From contig JBKOWM010000018.1 of NCBI GenBank assembly GCA_046724395.1, forward strand, positions 1 to 50,763: DNA of 50,763 bases, in the 5' to 3' direction. This DNA is from DATAEU01 sp046724395 (lineage in GTDB: Bacteria > Actinomycetota > UBA4738 > HRBIN12). Shown piece by piece: positions 17,090-24,931 of this stretch. The notes beneath the pieces are model-generated. The model did no database searches. It saw only the letters and a list, made by a program, of their open reading frames with translations, and was not told where the DNA came from. The number at the start of each line of letters is the position of its first letter. The first letter of the stretch is position 1. Position numbers and translations under genes: made by a program.

Positions 17090-18757
17090 GTGAAGCTCTC
17101 GCGCGCCGAGTACGTCAACAGGTACGGGCCCACGACTCGCGATCGCGTTCGGCTCGGTGACACAGACCTGTGGGTCGAGATCGAGGCCGATCACCTCGGC
17201 CCGGGCGACGAGCCGATGTGGGGGTACGCCAAGAACTTCCGCTCGCGGCAGGCTCAGTTCGACCACGCGGCGCCGGACAGCGAGCTCGACATGGTCATCG
17301 CCGGCGTCGTCGTGATCGATCCCCTGCTCGGCGTGGTCAAGGCCGACATCGGAATTAAGGACGGGCGCATCGCCGGCGTCGGACGAGCGGGCAGCCCGGA
17401 CATCATGGATGGTGTCGAGCTCGTCATCGGGCCGAGCACCTGGCCGGTGAACGGTTTCGGACTCATCGCGACGGCGGGGGCCCTCGACAGCCACGTCCAC
17501 CTCATCACGCCGGCCCTGGTTCCCGTCGCGTTGTCCGCGGGGGTGACGACCCTCATCACGGCCGGCTTCGAGGAGCCTCCCTACGTGATGGAGCGGACGT
17601 ACCTCGCGTTCGAAGATCTTCCCGTGAACCTGGGATTGCAGGCGAGCGCCCGCACGGACGTCGGAGCGCCCGTCGAGCACGTCATCGAGGCGGGCGCGTG
17701 CGGGTTGAAGATCCACGAGGATTGGGGCGCGTACCCCGAGGTGATCGACGCGGTGCTCGACGTTGCGGAGGGGCACGACGTGCAGGTCTGCCTGCACACC
17801 GACGGCCTGAACGAGTCGTGCGAGCTCGAGGACACCGTCGATGCCACCCGGGGACGGACGATCCATGCGTACCACGTTGAGGGAACTGGGGGCGGACACA
17901 TCCCGGATCTGATCGGGATCGTCCGGGAGCCCAACGTCGTCTGCTCCTCGACGACGCCGACAGTTCCCTACGGGCGATCGACGGCCGCTGAGCACCTCGA
18001 CATGATTCTCGCCGTGCATGGCGGCTCGCCCGCCGTCGGCGACGACGTCGAGGCGGCCGGAGAGCGGATCCGCCCGGCGACGATGGCGGCCGAGGGTCCC
18101 CTCCACGAGCTCGGTGCGATTCAGATCGTGAACAGCGACTCGCAGGGAATGGGCCGGATCGGCGAGACGGTGCGCCGAACGTTCCAGCTGGCGCATGCGA
18201 TGAAGCGATGGCGCGGTGACGGGAATGCGTCGGGAGCCGACAACGAACGCGTGCTGCGATACCTCGCGAAGGTCACCGTCGAGCCGGCGATCGCGCACGG
18301 GATCTCGGCCGAGGTCGGGTCGCTCGCTCCGGGGCGCATGGCCGACATCGCGCTGTGGCGTCCGTCGTGGTTCGGCGTCCGGCCCGAGCTCGTGCTGAAG
18401 GGCGGAGTGTTCGCGTGGGGGTCCATCGGCGAGGGAAACGCGACGATCGAAGGGGCCGAGCCGGTGGCGCTCGGTCCGCACTGGGGGGCATCCGGACGGG
18501 CGGCGGGCTCGATCGCCGCGACGTTCGTCTCGGCCGCCGCGCTGGACGCGGGGATCCGAGAACGGCTCGGAAGCCGGCGACGGTTCGTCGCGGTCGAGGG
18601 AACGAGGCGACTTTCCCGTGCATCCTTCGTCGTCAATCGCGCCGCGCCGGCGATCGAGGTCGACGTCCGCGACGGGACCGTATCGCTGGAGGGCGCCGTG
18701 CTCGCCGCCGACCCGGTCGAGGACGTTCCGCTCTCGCGCCGGTACCTCCTTGCATGA
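17090..18757 (+). CDS. ureC: Non-canonical urease alpha subunit-like amidohydrolase
   Basis: 555 residues, near the usual length. Nickel ligands known for urease are all kept: HxH in LDSHVHLITP, the carbamylated lysine and next His in GLKIHEDWG, His in CLHTDGLNE, His in YHVEGTGGGHIPD and Asp in NSDSQGMGR. The active-site flap differs: the canonical MVCHHLD is LAVHGGS, so the flap cysteine (319 in Klebsiella numbering) is Val and the following His-His is His-Gly. The N-terminal glycine-rich segment (GGGK.IRDGMGQ) is also replaced. Start GTG 17090 has no strong site. Probably a urease-family hydrolase whose substrate may not be urea; assembly without ureDEFG is unexplained. Confidence 0.85.
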   Translation: MKLSRAEYVNRYGPTTRDRVRLGDTDLWVEIEADHLGPGDEPMWGYAKNFRSRQAQFDHAAPDSELDMVIAGVVVIDPLLGVVKADIGIKDGRIAGVGRAGSPDIMDGVELVIGPSTWPVNGFGLIATAGALDSHVHLITPALVPVALSAGVTTLITAGFEEPPYVMERTYLAFEDLPVNLGLQASARTDVGAPVEHVIEAGACGLKIHEDWGAYPEVIDAVLDVAEGHDVQVCLHTDGLNESCELEDTVDATRGRTIHAYHVEGTGGGHIPDLIGIVREPNVVCSSTTPTVPYGRSTAAEHLDMILAVHGGSPAVGDDVEAAGERIRPATMAAEGPLHELGAIQIVNSDSQGMGRIGETVRRTFQLAHAMKRWRGDGNASGADNERVLRYLAKVTVEPAIAHGISAEVGSLAPGRMADIALWRPSWFGVRPELVLKGGVFAWGSIGEGNATIEGAEPVALGPHWGASGRAAGSIAATFVSAAALDAGIRERLGSRRRFVAVEGTRRLSRASFVVNRAAPAIEVDVRDGTVSLEGAVLAADPVEDVPLSRRYLLA

Positions 18758-19714
18758 CCGGTCGGCGTCGTTATCCGGCCATCGAACCGTTCCGCGCGGG
18801 GACGCTGGATGTCGGCGACGGCCACCGGATGCACTGGGAGGAGTCCGGCGATCCCCAGGGCAAGGCCGCCGTCGTGCTCCACGGGGGGCCGGGATCGGGG
18901 AGCGCCCCGTGGCAGCGGCGGCTGTTCGATCCGAGCGCGTATCGGATCGTCCTGTTCGATCAGCCACTGCGGGCGAAGCACGCCGCACGCGAGCGACGTG
19001 ACCGTCGACCTGTCGGCGAACACCCCGCATCATCTGCTCGAGGACATCGAACGGCTCCGGGAGCATCTCGGCGTCGACCGCTGGCTCGTCGCCGGCGGGT
19101 CGTGGGCAGTCTGCTCGCCGTCGCATATGCCGAACGGCATCCCAGCCGGGTCTCCGCGCTCGTCATGTGGGGCGTGGCGACCGGCCGGCGTTCGGAGTTC
19201 CATTGGCTCTTTCGAGGTGGCCTGTCGGCGTTCTTCCCCGAAGAGTGGGAGCGGCTCGTCGTGGCCGTCCCGCCGGATCGGCGACGTGACGACGTCGTGG
19301 ACGCGTATGCCGACCTGCTGTTCGACGCCGACGAAGAAGTTCGGACGGGAGCCGCGTTCGAGTGGTGTCTGTGGGAATCCGCCACGCCAGCGTGGCCGCC
19401 GGCGACCGGGCTGGATGAGCGGTTCGGCGACGAAGCGTTTGCCCTGGCGTTCTCGCGGGTCGTCACCCACTACGTCCGCCCTGACGCGTGGATCGAGGAC
19501 GGCGAACTCCTTCGAAACGCCGGCATCCTCCGTGAGATCCCGGGCGTGATCGTGAACGGGCGGTTCGACTTCCAGTCACCAGTCGGGTCAGCGTGGGCGC
19601 TTCATCGGACGTGGCCGCGATCGCAGCTGGTCGTCGTGGAGGACGCCGGCCACGACGTGAATGGGATCAGGCCAGGCGCTCGCGTCGGCCACAGACTCGT
19701 TCGCGCGCGGATGA
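18754..19714 (+). pseudogene. Frameshifted prolyl aminopeptidase (alpha/beta hydrolase)
   Basis: The ATG overlaps the ureC stop (ATGA). The protein starts as a normal prolyl iminopeptidase (RYPAIEPFRAGTLDVGDGHR, VVLHGGPGSGS, VLFDQ). Near 18965 the expected DQRGCGRSTPHA is broken by a 2-base loss. The next 140 bases continue in a second frame (GRSTPHASDVTVDLSANTPH), and a one-base loss near 19104, at the nucleophile motif GGSWG, returns to the first frame (AVAYAERHPSRVSALVMWGV). Near 19673 one extra C breaks the end; removing it gives QALASATDSFARG and a stop at 19714. Three lesions point to a pseudogene or local sequence errors. Confidence 0.82.
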
Positions 19715-19731
19715 GGCTGTCGTGCGGCAGG

Positions 19732-20739
19732 CTAGAGGTCCACGCGGGCGCCGATTCCTGCGCCCTGCGCCAGGTCCAGGACGAGCGCCGCCGCGGCAGC
19801 GTCTTGCACGGCGACGCCGACCGACTTGTAGAGCGTGACGTCGTCGGGCGACGTCCTTCCGGGAACCGTCCCGGAAACCAGCTCGCCGAGTTCCCCGCGG
19901 ACGTGGCCGGCGTCGATGCGTCCGGCATCGATCGCCCGCAGCAACTCGACGGCGCCCGAAGGGGGCGGCGCGAGCGCGGCTTCGCGGAACTCTACGAAGA
20001 CGCGCGACCGCGCGACGGTCTCCGCGTCGATCTCACCGCTCCCCGTTGTGTTGAAGCCGACGGACGTGATGTGGGTGCCCGGCCTCACCCATTCCCAACG
20101 AACCACCGGCTGAGCGGCATGCGTCGTCGCGCATACCACGTCGGCGAGGGCTACGGCGTCCGCGAAGGTCGCGACGATATCGATTGCGCGTCCGAGCTCC
20201 TCGCGCAGCGTCTGGGCCAGCGCGCGTGCGGCCGCCGGATCCCGTCCGGCGATGACCACGCGATCGAAGGGGCGCACACGCGTCACCGCGGCCGCGTGGG
20301 CTCGAGCCTGCACGCCCGTCCCGAGAATCGCGAGGACGTGGGCGTTGTCGCGAGCAAGCAGCTGCGTCGAGAGCGCGGAGGCGGCCGCGGTCCGCGCCGC
20401 GGTTACCACGGTGGCGTCCATGACGGCCGTCGGCGTTCCCGTTGTCGGATCGAAACAGACGAGCACTGCCTGGTGCGTCGGCCGGTCGCGATTTCGGGGG
20501 AACAGCGTCACGAGTTTCGTCGTGAGCGCCCCCACCGCAGGCAGATACGCAGGCATGGCCGCGAGGAGGCCGTCGCGTTGCGAAACCTCCGCCGCGATGC
20601 GATTCGGCATCGATGCCCGTCCGGCGCTGAGGTCCGCCATCGCGGCCGCGACGGAGTCGCGCAGCCGGTCCGGGTCGAGAACCCGCTCGACGTCTGCGGA
20701 CCCGAGAACGAGCAGACGTGTGATGTGCGTGTCCGTCAT
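19732..20739 (-). CDS. Ornithine cyclodeaminase / mu-crystallin family protein
   Basis: 335 residues. A Rossmann NAD-binding motif GTGVQARAHAAAV sits near residue 125, after VMDATVVTAARTAAASALST; this order is typical of the OCD/mu-crystallin/alanine dehydrogenase-like family. Members act on ornithine, lysine, ketimines or simple amino acids, so the substrate is open. ATG 20739 is chosen over the longer frame because homologous sequence begins there. It ends 17 bases beyond the pseudogene's terminus, convergent to it. Possible link to the amide/amine chemistry of the urease-like locus is inference. Confidence 0.88.
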   Translation of the reverse strand: MTDTHITRLLVLGSADVERVLDPDRLRDSVAAAMADLSAGRASMPNRIAAEVSQRDGLLAAMPAYLPAVGALTTKLVTLFPRNRDRPTHQAVLVCFDPTTGTPTAVMDATVVTAARTAAASALSTQLLARDNAHVLAILGTGVQARAHAAAVTRVRPFDRVVIAGRDPAAARALAQTLREELGRAIDIVATFADAVALADVVCATTHAAQPVVRWEWVRPGTHITSVGFNTTGSGEIDAETVARSRVFVEFREAALAPPPSGAVELLRAIDAGRIDAGHVRGELGELVSGTVPGRTSPDDVTLYKSVGVAVQDAAAAALVLDLAQGAGIGARVDL

Positions 20740-20831
20740 CGGCGCGACTCTACGGCGACCGCGTCGGTCTGGTTCCGGAGCGGAGCGCGGGCGCCGGCGA
20801 TCGGCCATAGCATGCGCTGAGGGAGGGTGTC

Positions 20832-21296
20832 GTGCTCGCGATCACGTCGTATCTGTTCTTCAAGTTCCTTCACGTGTTGCTCGCCATCGTGGCCGTCGGG
20901 TTCAACGCGGCCTACGGGATCCTGATCGCGCGCGCCGCCCGGCAGCCGGAGCACCTCGGCCACGTGCTGCGCACGGTGAAATTCCTCGACGACCGTGTCG
21001 CCAATCCTGCGTACGCGCTTCTGCTCGTGACTGGTCTCGCGATGGCGTGGGTCGGCGGCGTCGAGCTCACGCAGTTCTGGCTCGCGACGGCGCTCGGGTT
21101 GTACGCGATCCTGTTCGTGCTCGGCCTTGCCGTTTACACGCCCACGCTTCGGGCGCAGATCGGCGCGCTCGACGCATCGGGGCCGACCTCGCAGGAGTAC
21201 CGGCGTCTGGCGTCCAGGGGGAACCTCGTTGGGGCGATCCTGGGCGTCATCGTCGTGGTCATCGTGTTTCTGATGGTGACGAAGCCGATTCTCTGA
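20832..21296 (+). CDS. DUF2269-like integral membrane protein
   Basis: 154 residues, four hydrophobic segments, starting MLAITSYLFFKFLHVLLAIV with the conserved FKFLHVL signature and a later RTVKFLDDRVANPAYALLLVTG, as in DUF2269 proteins. GTG 20832 has GGGAGGG about 5 bases upstream. Function unknown; divergent from the OCD-like gene. Confidence 0.8.
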   Translation: MLAITSYLFFKFLHVLLAIVAVGFNAAYGILIARAARQPEHLGHVLRTVKFLDDRVANPAYALLLVTGLAMAWVGGVELTQFWLATALGLYAILFVLGLAVYTPTLRAQIGALDASGPTSQEYRRLASRGNLVGAILGVIVVVIVFLMVTKPIL

Positions 21297-21338
21297 GGCG
21301 GCCGAGCTCGCCGCGTTCCGCGGTCGACGCGACCGGGA

Positions 21339-21540
21339 ATGATGCGGCGCGTGGACGAGCTCGGCTACCGGAGGTTTCGGCGGCGCGTGATGTTCCAGAC
21401 CCAGCACGCAGCGCTGCACGTGTGCGAAGCGAACGAACACGTGCAGGGCCGGGTGGGAGCACCTGGCGAAGAGTCGTCGGATCCTCGACCGTCTCAAGCG
21501 TGAGCACGGCACAATGGGGGGCTGGTCACCGCCGCGATAG
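21339..21540 (+). pseudogene. Small frameshifted gene remnant
   Basis: Reads MMRRVDELGYRRFRRRVMF, TQHAALHVCEANEHVQGR in one frame; at about 21452 the natural continuation WEHLAKSRRILDRLKREHGT is in another frame and stops at 21540. Together they would make a charged helical protein of about 65 residues. The break (one base insertion or two-base loss) suggests a remnant. No family recognised; weak evidence. Confidence 0.35.
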
Positions 21541-21550
21541 GGTCGGCCCG

Positions 21551-22549
21551 ATGTCGATCGACGGGAGTCGTGCGGAACCGCCGTGGCAGATGACGGCGAG
21601 GCCGCCCGAGGGACTCCGGCCGCGTTTCGCCGCTGTCGAGGACGTCGAGACGATCGCCGACCTCGTGAACGACGTCACCCGTGCCGAGATCGGTGTCCCG
21701 TGGACGGACGCTGGTCAGATCCGCGACGACCTCACCGCCCCGACGCGGGTCGCCGGGCTGGAGGATCTCGTCCTCGTCGACCCGTCGGGTGGCACCGCCG
21801 GATACCTCGGGTTTTGGGTGATGAGCAGCGAGCCGTCCGAGATCTTTCTGTTCGTCTGCGTCCGCCCCGATCTGTCCGGCCGCGGGGTCAACGCATGGCT
21901 CCTGCGGTACGGCGAGGGGCGCGCGATGGAGCATCATCCCTCGGACGAGCCCTTGCTGCTGAGCGTCGGCCGGTTCCTCGGCAACGAGGCGGCCGGCGGG
22001 CTCTTCGAAGCGCTCGGGTACGCGTACGCGCGTACGTTCCGGATGATGCGGCTGGACCTCGACGCACCGCCTCACCCGCCAGCTGTCCCGGAGGGGATCA
22101 CGATCCGCAGCTTCGATCGGCGGGCAGACGAACGCCGGACGTTCGAGGCGTTCTCCGAAGCGTTCGCCGACCATTGGGGAGCGCCATTCCCGTCCTTCGA
22201 GGAGTGGCGGCATCACGAGATCGACGGCGAAGGTGCCGACTTCCACCCCGACCTGTGGTTCGTCGCGCTCGACGGCGACAAGGTGGTCGGCGCGCTCGCG
22301 GCCCGGCCGAGCACTCCGCGCGCCGAGCAGACTGCATACGTCTCCGGCCTCGCCGTGCGACGGCCATGGCGGAATCGGGGCGTGGCCTTCGCGCTCCTGT
22401 GCACGGTCTTCGTGGCGATCCACGCGCGCGGCATCGCGAGAGTCGAGCTCAGCGTCGATGCCGACAACGCGACGGGGGCGACGCGCCTGTACGAACGTGC
22501 GGGAATGCGCTTTGCCGTCGGCTGGGAGGTCTGGCAGAAGAAGCGTTGA
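21551..22549 (+). CDS. Tandem GNAT acetyltransferase (mycothiol synthase-like architecture)
   Basis: 332 residues with two GNAT folds. The N-terminal one (about 30-175) has a poorly kept acetyl-CoA loop (RPDLSGRGVNAWLLRYGEGR); the C-terminal one (about 185-332) has the usual loop SGLAVRRPWRNRGVAFALL and the late NATGATRLYERAGMRF. Tandem GNATs of this size include MshD, but the match is to architecture only and no mycothiol genes are in the window. ATG 21551 begins about 27 residues before the first domain. 22 bases precede the next gene, so the two may be co-transcribed. Confidence 0.82.
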   Translation: MSIDGSRAEPPWQMTARPPEGLRPRFAAVEDVETIADLVNDVTRAEIGVPWTDAGQIRDDLTAPTRVAGLEDLVLVDPSGGTAGYLGFWVMSSEPSEIFLFVCVRPDLSGRGVNAWLLRYGEGRAMEHHPSDEPLLLSVGRFLGNEAAGGLFEALGYAYARTFRMMRLDLDAPPHPPAVPEGITIRSFDRRADERRTFEAFSEAFADHWGAPFPSFEEWRHHEIDGEGADFHPDLWFVALDGDKVVGALAARPSTPRAEQTAYVSGLAVRRPWRNRGVAFALLCTVFVAIHARGIARVELSVDADNATGATRLYERAGMRFAVGWEVWQKKR

Positions 22550-22571
22550 TTCGTCCGGCTAGCATCGAGCG

Positions 22572-22955
22572 GTGCCGATCCCCGAGGCCGTTGCTCGGTT
22601 CAACCGCCGTGTGACGAATCCAGTCGCCATCCTCGTCGCCGGTAGGGCGCCGGGATTCGCGATCGTCGTCCACACCGGCCGGAAGTCGGGCCGGACGTAT
22701 CGCACGCCGGTGAACGCGTTTTCCCGCGGCGACGAGCTCGTCATCGCCTTGACCTACGGCGCCGGAACCGACTGGCTCGCGAACGTCCTCGCCATCGGCG
22801 GCGCGACGATCCAGCGGCTGGGGAGGAAGCGCCGCTACACCGACCTGCGCGTCGTGAGAGGTCCGGAGGGCATGGCGCGCATGCCGCCGCTCGTTCGCTT
22901 CGCTCTTCGAGGGTTGCGAGTGGACGAGTTCCTGGTGATGCGTTCCGCTTCCTGA
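22572..22955 (+). CDS. Nitroreductase/deazaflavin (F420)-dependent oxidoreductase, Ddn family
   Basis: 127 residues. The family signature is VVHTGRKSGRTYRTPVNAF, followed by ALTYGAGTDWLANVLA, as in split-barrel F420H2-dependent reductases of the Ddn type (TIGR00026-like). Members reduce quinones or activate nitroimidazoles. It implies the host makes coenzyme F420, found mainly in Actinomycetota, Chloroflexota and methanogens. GTG 22572 start. The C terminus overlaps the opposite-strand PASTA gene by 121 bases. Confidence 0.88.
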   Translation: MPIPEAVARFNRRVTNPVAILVAGRAPGFAIVVHTGRKSGRTYRTPVNAFSRGDELVIALTYGAGTDWLANVLAIGGATIQRLGRKRRYTDLRVVRGPEGMARMPPLVRFALRGLRVDEFLVMRSAS

Positions 22956-23368
22956 AGTCGAGTCGAGCACCAATAGAGCCGACACGGCTGGGGCACGGAC
23001 CCTTCCGCGAGCACCAGGTCCACGCGGGCTCCCCGGGCGACCGAGGTGCCAGGGGCGACCGATTGTCCGATCACGCTCCCCCACGGCCGCATCGACGGCT
23101 CGAGCCGGATCGTTCCCGTCCGCAGGTCCGCCAGCTCGAGCACGTGTTTCGCGAAGGAGTCGTCCACGCCGATCAGCCGCGGCATCTCGATCAGGATCGA
23201 TTCCTTCGCGCCGATGGCCGCGTCGCCCTCCGGAAAGATCGTCTGTCTAGGGGACACATCGGGAGCCGGCTCCGGCCCCGGCACCGTCCAGGATCGCCAC
23301 GCGGCCACGAGCAGCACGAGCGCGATGAATCCCTTCGCTGCCGTACGCATCGGACGTTCGATTCTCAT
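22835..23368 (-). CDS. Membrane-anchored single PASTA-domain protein
   Basis: 177 residues. A hydrophobic anchor FIALVLLVAAW (about residue 14) is followed by a Pro-rich linker and one PASTA-like domain: MPRLIGVDDSFAKHVLELAD, LEPSMRPWGSVIGQSVAPGT, VARGARVDLVLAEG. The last 40 residues, after LVLAEG, are basic and lie antisense to the Ddn gene's 3' end, so the true stop may have been lost. ATG 23368 is chosen; ATG 23350 is possible. PASTA modules bind peptidoglycan or muropeptides. Confidence 0.7.
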   Translation of the reverse strand: MRIERPMRTAAKGFIALVLLVAAWRSWTVPGPEPAPDVSPRQTIFPEGDAAIGAKESILIEMPRLIGVDDSFAKHVLELADLRTGTIRLEPSMRPWGSVIGQSVAPGTSVARGARVDLVLAEGSVPQPCRLYWCSTRLQEAERITRNSSTRNPRRAKRTSGGMRAMPSGPLTTRRSV

Positions 23369-23460
23369 CCCGCCACCGTGTGTGGCGCCAGTCCGTCGCA
23401 ATCGACAGCCGACACCCTCCGTGTCATCATCGCGTCCCTCGACCGGGAAGGCGGCGAGAG

Positions 23461-24354
23461 ATGGCGTTGCGTGTGACGGCGTGGTGCCTCGTGTCTTCCC
23501 TCGTAGCGACGCTCTACGTTGTGGCAATCCCCGGCGTCGCGGAGGGTCGCGTTCCCCGATGCTTCGGCACCCGCGCGACGATCGTGGGAACCAGCCGCGT
23601 GGACACGATCCGAGGGACGCCTCGCGCGGACGTGATCGTGGGGCTTGGCCGTTCCGACGTCATCAATGGACGCGGCGGAAACGATCTCATCTGCGGCGGC
23701 GATGGGGGCGATCGCATCCTGGGAAGAGCGGGAAGGATCGATCTCCTCGCGGGTCAGCGAGGAAACGACACCGTGCGCGGCGGCGCCGGCTTCGACATCC
23801 TGGTCGGTGGGCCCGGGAACGACGCCTTCGGCGGGGGCGCGGGCGTCGACGCCGTCTCCTTCTTCTATTCACCGGCGGCGGTCACGCTCGACCTGAGCAC
23901 GGCCACCGCGACGGGCGAGGGCTCGGACACGATTCACGGCGTCGAGCAGGCCGAGGGCTCATCGTCGAGCGACTCGCTCACGGGTGATGCCGGCTCCAAC
24001 GTGTTCTTCCCCGAGATGGGCGACGACACCGTGAACGGAGGCGACGGTCAGGACGAGGTCGTCTACGCGTTCTCGTCTGTCGGCGTGACCGTCGACCTGA
24101 CCGCTGGAACGGCTGTCGGTGAGGGCTCCGATGCGTTGACGGCGATCGAGGACGTCGAGGGGTCCGACCACGACGACGCCATCACGGGCGATGTCCTTGC
24201 GAACGTGCTCGCTGGCGGCGACGGCGCCGACGAAGTCAGCGGCTCCGGCGGCGACGATCACCTCGACGGGGGCGCCGGGACCGACGCGCTCGACGGCGGC
24301 CTCGGCGCCGACACCTGCACGAACGGCGAGACGGTCACCAGCTGCGAGGCGTGA
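23461..24354 (+). CDS. Secreted protein with RTX-type calcium-binding repeats
   Basis: 297 residues. A signal peptide (WCLVSSLVATLYVVAIPGVA) precedes many Gly-Asp-rich nonapeptides: GRGGNDLICGGDGGDRI, RGGAGFDILVGGPGND, GGDGADEVSGSGGDD, GGAGTDALDGG. These are GGxGxDxUx-type RTX repeats that fold as calcium-filled beta rolls. Between repeat blocks are two copies of a unit VTLDLSTATATGEGSD / VTVDLTAGTAVGEGSD. No catalytic domain is visible and no type I secretion genes are near; a Sec signal rather than a C-terminal type I signal suggests Sec export. Cys pairs occur near both ends of the mature protein. Confidence 0.88.
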   Translation: MALRVTAWCLVSSLVATLYVVAIPGVAEGRVPRCFGTRATIVGTSRVDTIRGTPRADVIVGLGRSDVINGRGGNDLICGGDGGDRILGRAGRIDLLAGQRGNDTVRGGAGFDILVGGPGNDAFGGGAGVDAVSFFYSPAAVTLDLSTATATGEGSDTIHGVEQAEGSSSSDSLTGDAGSNVFFPEMGDDTVNGGDGQDEVVYAFSSVGVTVDLTAGTAVGEGSDALTAIEDVEGSDHDDAITGDVLANVLAGGDGADEVSGSGGDDHLDGGAGTDALDGGLGADTCTNGETVTSCEA

Positions 24355-24402
24355 GCAACGAGGAGGACCGAGTCCTCGGCGGTGGGCCGGCAAGATTTCG
24401 CG

Positions 24403-24843
24403 ATGGAGGCACATGCGGCTGAGGTTCGGGCCTATTACGACCCGGCCGCTATTCGATCTGGCTGGCGCAGCGCGGACACGGCGTCCATCACCGTGATCTC
24501 GTGCCGCTGCACGCCGAGCAAGCGAAGCGCGCCGCGCGGGCAGCCAACGTCGCGATCGAACGCGAGTAGCGGATGCGCGAGCGCTCGATCTCGCGGACGG
24601 ATCCGTGGACTGCGTCGCCCCTGCTCGGTACGCTGTACTACCTGCCGGCGCGGGCGATCGGATCGCGGCCTTGCGTGAGGCCGCTCGCATCGTTCGTCCC
24701 CGCGGCTCCGTCTTCGTGGGCGTGATCTCTCGGTGGGCGCCTCGGCTCACGTCGTCTTCGAGGCCGCACGAGCCGTCGAGCGCATCTCGGAACTGCTCGG
24801 GCTCGGGCCACATTTGATCCTCACCGCAGAGGCGCCTTCATAA
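24403..24843 (+). pseudogene. Remnant of a class I SAM methyltransferase
   Basis: About 440 bases, with coding pieces in different frames: MEAHAAEVRAYYDPAAI, then YSIWLAQRGHGVHHRDLVPL with HAEQAKRAARAANVAIERE, then LADGSVDCVA, RIAALREAARIVRPRGSVFV, GVISRWAPRLTS, and an ending HLILTAEAPS at TAA 24843. These follow the order of a methyltransferase core (motif I region largely missing, then DxVP, ALREAxRVLRPGG). No continuous frame exists and the glycine-rich AdoMet loop is gone, so it is non-functional. Confidence 0.7.
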
Positions 24844-24931
24844 CGCTGACGACGCCCGGAAACCGACAACCTTGTGTCCCGTCGCCTCGGGCGTCGTCAT
24901 CAGATCGGACGCTCGACGGCAGGGCCGGAGG

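Noticed and set aside
16961..19126. A 721-codon minus-strand open frame antisense to the ureC-like gene
   Set aside because: Arg/Asp/His-rich composition with no domain; it is the complement of a clear UreC-family gene in GC-rich DNA.
23461..24354. The repetitive GC-rich stretch as a possible DNA repeat array
   Set aside because: Repeats are at the protein level (RTX nonapeptides) with variable codons, so it is coding sequence and not a CRISPR or satellite.
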